Of a DNA stretch of 59,708 bases, positions 7,133 to 15,710 are shown piece by piece. The notes beneath the pieces were generated by a model. That model was not told the DNA's origin. It ran no database searches and was given only the letters and a program-made list of their open reading frames with translations. Position 1 is the stretch's first letter. Each line of letters starts with the position of its first letter. This stretch comes from an uncultured Colwellia sp. (GTDB lineage Bacteria > Pseudomonadota > Gammaproteobacteria > Enterobacterales > Alteromonadaceae): the NCBI GenBank assembly GCA_913061475.1, contig CAJXUN010000029.1, positions 1 to 59,708 on the forward strand. Direction: 5' to 3'. A program made the translations under genes and the position numbers.

Positions 7133-8869
7133 TTATGGCGCTATAGTAGGGTTTGGTTCTTCACTAAAAATACGATAAGTGTTTCTACCTGCCTCTTTTG
7201 CTTCATATAAAGCTTTATCGGCATTATTCATTAATAAGTCATAATCAAAGTTAGCATCGTATGGATGAAGAGCGACACCAATGCTAACTTCAATTGATAA
7301 TTGATCCTTACCATAAGATATCGATGTAGGGATTAAGGCTGCTATTCTCTTCAGCGTTTTCTTAATAGCTTCAATACTATCTGGACCGTAAAGTATTACC
7401 GAAAATTCATCTCCACCTAGTCGTGCGACTAAATCAGTTTCTCTAAATATTATCAATAAGTTACTTGCAACAGCCTTTAAAATTAAATCACCAGCGGCAT
7501 GGCCATATTCGTCATTGATTGGTTTGAATTTATCAAGGTCAAGCGACAATAAAGCGATCAATTTTTTTTCACGTTTAGCTAAATTCACCATTTCATGTAG
7601 CGAATCCTCAAATTTATTTCTATTAGCTAAGCCAGTTAGAGGATCTGTTAGGGCTAAACGAGTGATTTTTTCTTCTGCTAATTGCCGCTTAATTTCATTA
7701 TCTTTAAATATTTTTAACGACTTATGCATACGTCCTAACTCTGTATGGTCATCCTCGAAGCGCACTTTAATCGGATCAATTTCTACATCAAGTTCACCTT
7801 GAGACATTTTACGCATGACACGTGAGAGGTTTTTTACCGGTCTGATGACTTTAGATGAAAATACCCAAAAAATAAATAATCCAATGAGTATAGTTAAGCT
7901 GATAACAATAAAAGCATTAAGTTGTTCTTTTTTATAGACATCTTGTATTAAAAAACCCAATAATTCAGACTTGCTTTCTATTTGATAAATAATATCTTGA
8001 TCAATCGTTCTTAAGCCTCTCAAGGCATACGCATCACTTATTTTTACTTTTGCATCAATAGCTTCTGGTATTAGTTCCTGTTCAATCCCCTTATCGATGA
8101 TATCAATATTATTTTTATACTTAGTTAATACAGAAATAATATCCTCCAGCGCGGTTTTTTCACTAACAGTAGGTTTTAGCTGTTTATACTCATCAACTAA
8201 ATTCTCAATATTTGCTATCGACCTCAAAGCATTGGCTTTATATATAACGTCTTGACGTAATATATAATTTTTAAAATTGTGGATCATTCCGCCATAACCA
8301 AATTCTGCATATAGGGCAGAGGCTAATACAGGCTTATTTTTTCTATTCGCAAAATAGGGATGTTCAGCAATAATTTCGTCTTTTAATAAAGATAAACCAC
8401 GTAATGCTAAGTCGTCATTTATTTTTACCAGATCATCGATTTCTGTGCTGGTCTTTTTTGCCGTTATACTGCCTCTAATCTTCAAAATTCCCTTTTGGTA
8501 ATTATCGAGCATAGTTTGAATATCAGTTAATACTAATTTTTCCGTTGATGAAGTGCTCAAGGCAAGATACTGTTTAACTATTCCCTGCGCCGCTCCCATT
8601 GAGCGTTCAACTTTCAAAAAATGCTCAAAATCTTTCCGTAATATATAATTTTTAAAATTGTGGATCATGCCACCATAACCCAACACTTGGTATAAGGAGT
8701 TAACTAAGCGTGCTTTTTCATTATTTTGTGATCTAAATGCACTCCAAGATTTTTGAATTTCATTTACTTGTTGTGTTACGCGTATTGATGAAAAACCATG
8801 AATGAAAGCAATCGCACTTAGTGCAATTAAAATAATAAATGAAAGTTTACGAAGTGATAGATGATCCAT
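7133..8869 (-). CDS. Membrane diguanylate cyclase with duplicated periplasmic sensor domain, HAMP and GGDEF
   Basis: This 578-residue inner-membrane protein is predicted to make cyclic di-GMP from two GTP. A TM segment (about 8-28) is followed by a periplasmic region (about 30-315), a second TM (about 318-338), a HAMP-like stretch (RPVKNLSRVMRKMSQGELD) and a GGDEF domain. GGDEF is intact at residues 485-489 and an RxxD inhibitory site (R476..D479) is present. The periplasmic part is a tandem duplication: the motif GYGGMIHNFKNYILR occurs exactly at 64-78 and again at 191-205, each followed by a helical segment and an ALRGL element. The His and Lys of the motif are candidate ligand contacts. 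The ligand is unknown. Confidence 0.9.
   Translation of the reverse strand: MDHLSLRKLSFIILIALSAIAFIHGFSSIRVTQQVNEIQKSWSAFRSQNNEKARLVNSLYQVLGYGGMIHNFKNYILRKDFEHFLKVERSMGAAQGIVKQYLALSTSSTEKLVLTDIQTMLDNYQKGILKIRGSITAKKTSTEIDDLVKINDDLALRGLSLLKDEIIAEHPYFANRKNKPVLASALYAEFGYGGMIHNFKNYILRQDVIYKANALRSIANIENLVDEYKQLKPTVSEKTALEDIISVLTKYKNNIDIIDKGIEQELIPEAIDAKVKISDAYALRGLRTIDQDIIYQIESKSELLGFLIQDVYKKEQLNAFIVISLTILIGLFIFWVFSSKVIRPVKNLSRVMRKMSQGELDVEIDPIKVRFEDDHTELGRMHKSLKIFKDNEIKRQLAEEKITRLALTDPLTGLANRNKFEDSLHEMVNLAKREKKLIALLSLDLDKFKPINDEYGHAAGDLILKAVASNLLIIFRETDLVARLGGDEFSVILYGPDSIEAIKKTLKRIAALIPTSISYGKDQLSIEVSIGVALHPYDANFDYDLLMNNADKALYEAKEAGRNTYRIFSEEPNPTIAP
8256..8299. repeat. Direct repeat copy A inside the diguanylate cyclase gene
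   Basis: This 44-base segment matches 8637-8680 in 42 positions, with the first 32 bases identical. It encodes the core of the second GYGGMIHNFKNYILR motif. The copies are 381 bases (127 codons) apart. Confidence 0.93.
8637..8680. repeat. Direct repeat copy B inside the diguanylate cyclase gene
   Basis: This is the partner of the repeat at 8256-8299, encoding the core of the first GYGGMIHNFKNYILR motif of the duplicated sensor region. Identity includes the third codon positions. Confidence 0.93.
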
Positions 8870-9445
8870 GATTTTCTGTGTTGCCTAATCTTTTAGTTTG
8901 CGGACTTCTCAGATTTCACTAGATGTTATCTAGAGTATAAAAATGGGCTTTCTCAAATGTAACATGTTAAACAACGGTTGTATGTGAATGATATTTTTAG
9001 AATGTATCGCTGCTTCGTAAGTCGTATTAACTTGAATTCGAGTATATTAATCTAGTTAGCCAGTGTAAATTCATCAGATCACTGTTTGTGTCAGTGATAA
9101 AGTGTTTTAGTTTAAATATCAGTTTGTTACGATACATGTTCACCAGTATAACTAAGTCTATTACTTTGCTCAACTGCTTTGATTCTCAATTTTTAAGTAT
9201 ATCGTTTGTGAACTTACACCGTAACTTATTGAGTGTCTAATAAAGCCTGTGAAGTCCACAATTTGGTTGTAGAGCCTGTAGTTTGCTCGCTTAGCAGATG
9301 GTATTATTCAGCATGCACCATTACATTTTGGTAAAAATCAGCAGAATAAAGCCATTAAAACGCCAGATAAAACAATTAATTTCATTGCTGCTTTTTTATG
9401 GCATCATCTTCAATATGCTATCTCTCAGTATTAAGTAACTGTGTT
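8870..9445. promoter_or_regulatory. Divergent intergenic region between cyclase and nhaD
   Basis: This gap of about 575 bases must hold the promoters of the leftward cyclase gene and the rightward nhaD gene. The one structured element seen is a perfect 7-bp inverted repeat, ATCACTG at 9078-9084 and CAGTGAT at 9092-9098, separated by 7 bases. It could be an operator or an RNA hairpin. No ORF is convincing. Confidence 0.45.
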
Positions 9446-10843
9446 ATGAAACTTACAATTACCGCTTTTATCTTTTTAGTGTTTGCTTGTTTTACGGCTT
9501 CGGCAAGTGAAGTCGTCACTACCGCTGTATCACTTACCGATCATTGGGTTGGCTATGCAGCACTGGCTATCTTTGTTGTTGCCTATATCTTTGTCATTTT
9601 CGAAGAGCAAGTAAATGTACGAAAATCAAAACCTGTATTGCTAGCTGCAGGTGTTATTTGGCTACTCATTGCTGCTGTTTATCAACAAATGGGCGATGAT
9701 CATTCCGCTGAAATTGCTATTAGACATAATTTTTTAGAATACGCTGAGCTATTTTTCTTTTTGCTGGTTGCGATGACGTATATCAACTCTATGCTTGAAC
9801 GTCAGGTTTTTGATGCTTTACGAGATAAACTGATCGTTAAAGGTTTTAGTTATCGAGCGCTATTTTGGCTAACAGGAATATTGGCATTTTTTATTTCGCC
9901 GGTCGCAGATAACCTAACAACGGCACTGATAATGTGTGCCGTTATATTAGCGGTTGGTAAAGGGCAGCAAAAGTTTATTGCTATTGGGTGTGTCAATATT
10001 GTTATTGCCGCGAATGCCGGTGGTGTATTTAGTCCCTTTGGTGATATTACAACGCTGATGGTCTGGCAAAAAGGTATAATAGAATTTGATGCTTTTTTTA
10101 AGTTGTTTTTGCCATCGTTAGTTAATTATTTGGTACCGGCACTTATCATGCAATTTGCGCTACCTGCGGGCAAGCCTGCCGCAATATCCACAACGCCAGT
10201 GCAAGTTAGAAGAGGCGGCTTAGTCATCGTGGGCCTATTTTTGTTAACCATTATTACCGCCGTTAGTTTTCATAACTTTCTTCACCTACCGCCGGTATTT
10301 GGCATGATGACAGGACTGGCATATTTGAAATTTTATGCTTATTACTTGCGGGTATACAGTAATACCCATATTGACAAATCAGATTTACCCACCAGTCACG
10401 AAGTAGAAGATGACTTTGATATTTTTGATAAAATAGCTAAAGCGGAATGGGATACCCTGTTCTTTTTCTATGGCGTGATTTTAGCCGTTGGTGGCCTCGG
10501 TTTTATTGGCTATTTGACCTTAACATCAACTTTTATCTACGGTGAATTAGGAGCAACAACAGCAAACATTCTAGTCGGTTTATTATCGGCAGTGGTGGAT
10601 AATATTCCGGTGATGTTTGCGGTGTTATCTATGCAACCCGATATGAGTCAATTGCAATGGTTGTTAGTGACGTTAACAGCAGGTGTAGGTGGTAGTTTAT
10701 TGTCTATTGGTTCTGCCGCGGGTGTTGCCCTTATGGGGCAAGCTCGCGGGCAATACACCTTTTTTAGTCACCTTAAATGGACGCCTGTTATCGCGTTAGG
10801 TTATTTTGCTAGTATTGGCGTGCATTTTTGGATTAATAGTTAA
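9446..10843 (+). CDS. nhaD: Na+/H+ antiporter NhaD
   Basis: This 465-residue inner-membrane protein exchanges Na+ (or Li+) for protons and supports salt and alkali tolerance, as in NhaD of Vibrio and Halomonas. A cleavable-looking N-terminal leader (MKLTITAFIFLVFACFTASAS) precedes about 12 hydrophobic segments. The family hallmarks are SPVADNLTTALIM, AANAGGVFSPFGDITTLMVW and, near the C-terminus, VDNIPVMFAVL and GGSLLSIGSAAGVALMG. I chose ATG 9446 because it opens the leader; the frame stays open to 9398 but without a ribosome site. It is monocistronic and converges on the hydrolase gene. Confidence 0.93.
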   Translation: MKLTITAFIFLVFACFTASASEVVTTAVSLTDHWVGYAALAIFVVAYIFVIFEEQVNVRKSKPVLLAAGVIWLLIAAVYQQMGDDHSAEIAIRHNFLEYAELFFFLLVAMTYINSMLERQVFDALRDKLIVKGFSYRALFWLTGILAFFISPVADNLTTALIMCAVILAVGKGQQKFIAIGCVNIVIAANAGGVFSPFGDITTLMVWQKGIIEFDAFFKLFLPSLVNYLVPALIMQFALPAGKPAAISTTPVQVRRGGLVIVGLFLLTIITAVSFHNFLHLPPVFGMMTGLAYLKFYAYYLRVYSNTHIDKSDLPTSHEVEDDFDIFDKIAKAEWDTLFFFYGVILAVGGLGFIGYLTLTSTFIYGELGATTANILVGLLSAVVDNIPVMFAVLSMQPDMSQLQWLLVTLTAGVGGSLLSIGSAAGVALMGQARGQYTFFSHLKWTPVIALGYFASIGVHFWINS

Positions 10844-10878
10844 GGTTGTCAACACTCGCTGAGCGCACACTTCGGCTA

Positions 10879-12006
10879 TTAAGTTAAGAACCAAGTTTGC
10901 GAGCTTAGGGGTTTTCTTCTGCGCGAAATATCGTCATTGGTAGTTTCGTCAATACTCTGGCGTATATCCTCATTAACCGTAGCCCATAAATAATAGCTAT
11001 GCTCCGTAATGCCACCAACAATTTTAGAGCAATTAACTTGATTAACTTTGTTATGCAACTGCAAAGGCCTAGCACAGCCGTTGTGGCCTAATCTATCGAT
11101 ATTGCCCTTGGTGTAGTCTGATATATACATCGCCAAGTCACCATTATTGTAATACACAGTCACCTGTCGAGCTAAACGGTGCAAGTTAACCATCGGCTGT
11201 TCTTGTTCAAAAATGTTGTCATCAACATCAGGCGCGCACATAAATATATGTTGGAATAGCTGCGGTAAATGCTTTTGATTATTAAGTTCAATTAACGATG
11301 TAAGCGCATGTTGTAAAACATAATTGCCCATTGAGTGGCAGAGCAAATGCAATTGCTGACCACACTCTTGTAATGTCGGTTCGTTATGTTTAGGCCTAAG
11401 GGTCATAAGAAAGTCACGTAGTTTTAGAAATCCGCGAGCTACCGCTAGGCTGGAGTCTTCAGCATCACTGCGATCAGACAAGTAGGCTTTATTTTTTACC
11501 ATTTTGCCATCTGATGGCCAAGTAAATAGAAAGACATTGGTATCTTTTAAATCGTCATGATCAGATGAGTGGCGATTTAGCATAAGTTCTAATGCCATAG
11601 CAGAGGCTACGGCTTCAAACCAATCAACGTTAAATCCGTGAATGAAAACAACTAAATCACGTTTTGTTTCCATCTGTTTTTTTAGTTCATTGAATGCAGT
11701 GGTCGAAGCTAGTTCGGCATTTGAAGTTTCAGTCGGGTTCTCGGGTTCTTTAAAAGCAGAAATTAGATGCTTCTTTCTTAACTTTTTCTCAATATAACTT
11801 GATAATCCCTCACCATCACCAATGCGGCCATCTACTTGATTATTGAGGAAGTGCTTAACTTTATTAATACCGACTTCGACCGCTACTCGACCAAATCGTA
11901 AATTATTAGAGCGATCGGAGCTGAAATCCTGACCATAGCTTTCTGGCGCCCAACGTTGACCAATATGATTTCTGTTGGTGGCGTAGTAGAGTGTTAATGT
12001 GATCAT
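10879..12006 (-). CDS. Alpha/beta hydrolase, DUF900 family
   Basis: This 375-residue protein has an alpha/beta-hydrolase core: VVFIHGFNVDW (oxyanion strand and loop, about 119-129), the nucleophile elbow CHSMG with Ser225, a plausible acid in CAPDVDDN and a late His near the C-terminus (EHSYY). The opening YYATNR matches the DUF900 (esterase/lipase-like) family. No signal peptide is seen, so it is probably cytoplasmic. The elbow has Cys instead of Gly at its first position, which is tolerated in this family. Substrate is unknown. It is the last of three leftward genes. Confidence 0.82.
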   Translation of the reverse strand: MITLTLYYATNRNHIGQRWAPESYGQDFSSDRSNNLRFGRVAVEVGINKVKHFLNNQVDGRIGDGEGLSSYIEKKLRKKHLISAFKEPENPTETSNAELASTTAFNELKKQMETKRDLVVFIHGFNVDWFEAVASAMALELMLNRHSSDHDDLKDTNVFLFTWPSDGKMVKNKAYLSDRSDAEDSSLAVARGFLKLRDFLMTLRPKHNEPTLQECGQQLHLLCHSMGNYVLQHALTSLIELNNQKHLPQLFQHIFMCAPDVDDNIFEQEQPMVNLHRLARQVTVYYNNGDLAMYISDYTKGNIDRLGHNGCARPLQLHNKVNQVNCSKIVGGITEHSYYLWATVNEDIRQSIDETTNDDISRRRKPLSSQTWFLT

Positions 12007-12085
12007 ATGAACATCCTGTAGATATAGAAAAATTCTCTACGATAATTGTAGCTAAGTATTGTTTGCTAACAAGCGAGTTGGGCGT

Positions 12086-12529
12086 TTATCGTGATGCTAT
12101 ACGTTGGAATATTTTTTTGATCAAACTGGCTTGCGCTTGTTGCAGTGCTACATCGTCATAATCAGTAGTTAAAATTTTAATGCGCATCGAGTATGTCGCG
12201 CCATGCCCCCACGGCCACCAAATAATAGCGATAGCTGGCGTTTCATCGCTAGCTGGCCGAGTAAAAATTAATTGTTCTTTAGTTAGTAACGCCAATTCGC
12301 CTAATTCGTCTTTAAGGTTTTTGGGTGCCTTTTTTATATTCTTTCTATGCCATTCTTGCGGAAATAGTTGACGTAGTATGGTTAAAATACGATCTTTTTT
12401 TTCCCATGAAAATTCAGCAAGTAAAGCCGACTGCCTCTCTTCCCAGCGCCAAGTAAGTTCATCACCTAGTGGTGTGGTGACTGCGTTGAATATAGTGTCT
12501 TGTTGTTGATTATTATGTGACACAAACAT
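12086..12529 (-). CDS. Hypothetical protein, unrecognised family
   Basis: I do not recognise this 147-residue protein. It has no signal peptide or membrane segment. It is rich in Trp (WRWEERQ, FSWEKKDR, IIWWPWGHG) and ends in an amphipathic helix. The conserved-looking centre is AIIWWPWGHGATYSMRIKI. It lies between the hydrolase and the CWC protein on the same strand, with gaps of 79 and 64 bases, and may be co-transcribed with them. Coding potential is judged from uninterrupted length and normal neighbour-like codon use. Confidence 0.6.
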   Translation of the reverse strand: MFVSHNNQQQDTIFNAVTTPLGDELTWRWEERQSALLAEFSWEKKDRILTILRQLFPQEWHRKNIKKAPKNLKDELGELALLTKEQLIFTRPASDETPAIAIIWWPWGHGATYSMRIKILTTDYDDVALQQAQASLIKKIFQRIASR

Positions 12530-12593
12530 CCCTTATTAGTTAGTTGAATTTAAACGGTTTTATTCAACCATATTAACACTTTATTTGTGCTTG

Positions 12594-12803
12594 TTAAGAC
12601 TTGTCTATGACTTTTTTGAGATTAAATTTATCAATACACTTTTTACAAATGCATGATTTTCCTGATAACTTTGGTGGTACTTGGCTCAATAACTCGCGTT
12701 TAATATCACTACTAACGCACCAGCAGGGTGCACTTTCATTGACACCACACAGGTTGCTGCCTTGGCATAGCGGGCATTGAGTTTGATCAATCGTAGTTTG
12801 CAT
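12594..12803 (-). CDS. Cysteine-rich CWC family protein
   Basis: This 69-residue protein fits the small cysteine-rich CWC family: CPLCQGSNLCG, then the signature CWC, then I..ELL..VP and C-terminal CICKKCIDKF. Nine cysteines in 69 residues suggest zinc or another metal is bound. Function is unknown; such genes are common in marine gammaproteobacteria. It is probably the first gene of the leftward trio ending with the hydrolase. Confidence 0.82.
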   Translation of the reverse strand: MQTTIDQTQCPLCQGSNLCGVNESAPCWCVSSDIKRELLSQVPPKLSGKSCICKKCIDKFNLKKVIDKS

Positions 12804-13034
12804 AGGGTCGGCCTTGGTAAATGATGTACCATTTCGTGTTATTGTCGATTATTACACAATTGATAACAGCTAAAATACGCGAAGCGTGTTTTTCTGGTAT
12901 TTGATAGTTTTATTTTATCATAGACTCTGCATAGCTATTCATTAACCGAGCTGCCCTCGCGAATGATACTGTTTCCATTTCAGTCGTTGTTATATTTTAT
13001 CAATAACTTTATCGGTAACACTTAGGAAGGTAAG

Positions 13035-13832
13035 ATGAAAACAAAAAAACTCAATGGGTTTGCTAACGTATTATTATTGAGTGGTTTGCCTACTTTGATG
13101 AATATCAGTTACGCGCTTGAAGCTAAGCACAGCCATGTTGCCCCCAAAATTGATGGTGTAATGGATACGTTGTGGCAAGCAGCACCATGGCAACCACTCA
13201 ATCAGCATATTTTGGGGGAAATGCCGAGTAAGGAAGATTTTTCAGGTCGCTTTAAAGTGATATGGGATGAAAATAAAATTTACCTTCTGGCTGAAATTCA
13301 AGACGATATCCTGTTTGATAGTCACCCAAATCCATTAGATGCTTATTGGGATGATGATTGTTTAGAGATTTTTATTGATGAAGACAGATCGGGTGGCGAG
13401 CATCAATTCAATTTTAATGCTTTTGCTTACCATATCGCGCTAGATAACCAAGTAGTTGATATTGGTTATAAGACCAAGGACGGGCAGGCTGACTTTATGC
13501 TACTTAACGAACATTTAACCAGTGCATGGCGTCGTCAGGTTAACCCACCTCATAAGCTTATTTGGGAAGTGGCTTTAGATGTTTACGATGACAGTTTTGC
13601 TTACCTAACTACCCAAGAGGGTATTAAAAAATTTAACGACGCGAAGCCAGTTACATTAACGGCTAATAAAGAACTTGGCTTTATGCTCGCTTATTGCGAT
13701 AACGATGGTAGCGAAAGCCGAGAAAATTTTATCGGCTCGGTGGCGATTAAACCTAAAAATGGTGATAAAAATTTGGGCTATAAAGATGCGGGTGTTTTTG
13801 CGCAGTTAACTTTGGTTGAGCATTTACATTGA
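13035..13832 (+). CDS. Secreted carbohydrate-binding family 9-like protein
   Basis: This 265-residue protein has an N-terminal signal peptide (about 1-28, cleavage near SYALEA). It then has a CBM9-like domain: APKIDGVMDTLWQAAPW, FKVIWDENKIYLLAEIQDD, WDDDCLEIFIDEDRSGG and the final AQLTLV strand. Family members bind sugars or act as parts of larger glycan-active proteins; here the domain stands alone. AGGAAGG precedes the ATG. Its 3' end overlaps by 9 bases the 3' end of the convergent nuclease-like gene. Binding partner is unknown. Confidence 0.85.
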   Translation: MKTKKLNGFANVLLLSGLPTLMNISYALEAKHSHVAPKIDGVMDTLWQAAPWQPLNQHILGEMPSKEDFSGRFKVIWDENKIYLLAEIQDDILFDSHPNPLDAYWDDDCLEIFIDEDRSGGEHQFNFNAFAYHIALDNQVVDIGYKTKDGQADFMLLNEHLTSAWRRQVNPPHKLIWEVALDVYDDSFAYLTTQEGIKKFNDAKPVTLTANKELGFMLAYCDNDGSESRENFIGSVAIKPKNGDKNLGYKDAGVFAQLTLVEHLH

Positions 13833-14984
13833 TAGTCTAAATTCTTCAATTTTTGCTCCAATTACATTTTCTGCTCCACCAGATGATACAAGCATGTTTT
13901 CAACGTCTGTGTCATCAAGAACAAGAATCAATTTTTGATGGACCATCCATTGTTCTCTAATAGTGTGTAAACAACCAGCAGAGTCTCCGCCTTTTCTAGA
14001 AAAAATTATCCCAAATAGACCCGCGCCATGAGGCTTCAAGTAATTTGAAATTTGAAGGATGTCATTCTTCTTCACTTTTCTAGAATAATTTTTTGCATCT
14101 ACAATAACATAGTCTGCTGAGTATTTTTCTCGCAGAAAAGACCAGAAACCATCCGTTGCATAATTTGGGACAATGAAATCTCTCCGGTTGGATTTGGTAA
14201 AGTCACTATTCTCCTGAATTGGCTTATCAAGAGGCGGGCAGAACAGTTCTTCTATAATTTCTCCGACTAGGCTCTGATAAACGTAGCAATCTTCTCGGCC
14301 TGGCTTACAATTCTTAAGTTTGTCTAGTACCTCCTGATCTCGAGAGATTTTCTTTTCACCAGAAATAGCAGTTAAAAGCATTTTAAAATAGCTACTATCG
14401 GCTTGCTGAATAGCCACTTTATAGTTTTTAACGATGTAGTCTGCATCCCAGACTTCAATGCCATGAGACTCTACACTTTCCCGAATTTCATTCGGTAATC
14501 TTCCTGGTATAGCCAATATCTTTTTGCATTTTCCAATAAGTTTTTCGTATTCTAAAATTTGTTCGATTATTTTTGAGCTATGACTTCTAGTTATAGCCTT
14601 ATTAGATTTACATTCTATAAGGACTATTTCTTTCTGCTTATTTTCAATGAGAATGTCAGCCCTTGCTCTTCTCGATTCTCCAATAATTGCTTCGAGCTGG
14701 ATTTTCTGGCTCGAATCAGATGTTTTAAGCACTTGATAAAGGAAGTTAACGAATTCTATTTCTTTAGGTCCCATATCCATGTAGCGATGGCAGTTTGGGC
14801 ATAGAAGGAGAAAGTTGTCCTGAGTCATACTGCCACCTTGATGAAGTGGCATTATTGAAGCTAATTCAAGAGGAATTTTTTCTCCTGATATGGAACACAT
14901 AGCGCATGTATTGTTGTGCTTATCAACAATACTCTTTCGCATCGCTACCGAAGGGGATCTTCTTCTATTTGTTACTTGTTCCAT
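13824..14984 (-). CDS. Probable DNA-defence protein: degenerate HNH finger plus two PD-(D/E)XK-like domains
   Basis: This is a 386-residue cytoplasmic protein of unknown function. Residues 27-66 look like an HNH/zinc finger, with C27-x2-C30 and C62-x2-C65, Asn57 and His66. The usual first catalytic His is missing, since IMPLHQGG is preceded by Ala42-Ser43. Residues about 98-190 look like a PD-(D/E)XK nuclease: D110, then E124-C-K126. Residues about 230-370 form a second nuclease-like domain: RRD269 and D296-A-K298. Arginine is often encoded by AGA/AGG, unlike its neighbours, which suggests transfer. It stands alone, converging on the CBM9 gene with a 9-base overlap. A standalone restriction or anti-phage nuclease is my inference. 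Confidence 0.7.
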   Translation of the reverse strand: MEQVTNRRRSPSVAMRKSIVDKHNNTCAMCSISGEKIPLELASIMPLHQGGSMTQDNFLLLCPNCHRYMDMGPKEIEFVNFLYQVLKTSDSSQKIQLEAIIGESRRARADILIENKQKEIVLIECKSNKAITRSHSSKIIEQILEYEKLIGKCKKILAIPGRLPNEIRESVESHGIEVWDADYIVKNYKVAIQQADSSYFKMLLTAISGEKKISRDQEVLDKLKNCKPGREDCYVYQSLVGEIIEELFCPPLDKPIQENSDFTKSNRRDFIVPNYATDGFWSFLREKYSADYVIVDAKNYSRKVKKNDILQISNYLKPHGAGLFGIIFSRKGGDSAGCLHTIREQWMVHQKLILVLDDTDVENMLVSSGGAENVIGAKIEEFRLSM

Positions 14985-15259
14985 ACGTTATTCTTAATTT
15001 CTATTTGTGCTTTAAAAGCTTATTATGAATGATTTCCAGTAACATTCAACATAAAATATATCAGTATTATCTTTATTATCAATGCATTAAGGTGCAATGA
15101 TTATTTCGTTTAACCTAAACAACAAAATATTTATTTAAGCTAAGTTGTAATTACTAATTGATTGTATACTTGTTTGAACTTCAAATACGCATCTTGACCC
15201 TAAGTACTTAAATCCGCTACTGTTACTGGCAATTATCTTTATGCGAATGCAGGAACATT

Positions 15260-15697
15260 ATGGTTAATGTTGATGTGCTACAAACAATCGCCGCAGCCCC
15301 AAATGAAGTGAGTAAAATATTACTCGATCATCAAAATGCAGGGCAATTTTTTGATGCCAAGTTTTCTATTGCGAAAACAGCAGATGAAGGTGAAGTTCTT
15401 GGTGGCAAAGGCGCTATTCGTCATGTAAACGTAGTCGGTGTCAAATTCTCTGAGCAAATATTGATCGCCGATGACAACCACATTCGCTACGCCATTGTCG
15501 GTGACCGACCGCTGCGTGGTCATCAAGGTAATATCTATCTTGAGAAGAAAAGTACTTCGTCAACATTGGTTCGCTATACTATTGTTTGTGAAGCTCCTAC
15601 ATGGTTACCTGATAAATTAGTTGAGTTTTTACTGGCGCAGGCAATGAAAAAAGCCTTGGTTAAAATCAACAAACATTTTTTAGCGCTGGCGAATTAA
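15260..15697 (+). CDS. SRPBCC family protein
   Basis: This 145-residue protein has the pattern of the START/SRPBCC helix-grip fold: an N-terminal strand with IAAAPNEVSKILLDH, a beta-rich middle (GGKGAIRHVNVVGVKFSEQIL) and a long amphipathic C-terminal helix. Such proteins bind hydrophobic ligands or act in polyketide cyclase-like or lipid-handling roles. The ligand is not predictable. AGGAAC precedes the ATG. It ends 13 bases before glycerol kinase, so the two are probably one operon. Confidence 0.7.
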   Translation: MVNVDVLQTIAAAPNEVSKILLDHQNAGQFFDAKFSIAKTADEGEVLGGKGAIRHVNVVGVKFSEQILIADDNHIRYAIVGDRPLRGHQGNIYLEKKSTSSTLVRYTIVCEAPTWLPDKLVEFLLAQAMKKALVKINKHFLALAN

Positions 15698-15710
15698 GAG
15701 AACGTTTGCA

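Noticed and set aside
9398-9445. Longer N-terminus for NhaD
   Set aside because: No ribosome site, and the leader peptide begins at ATG 9446.
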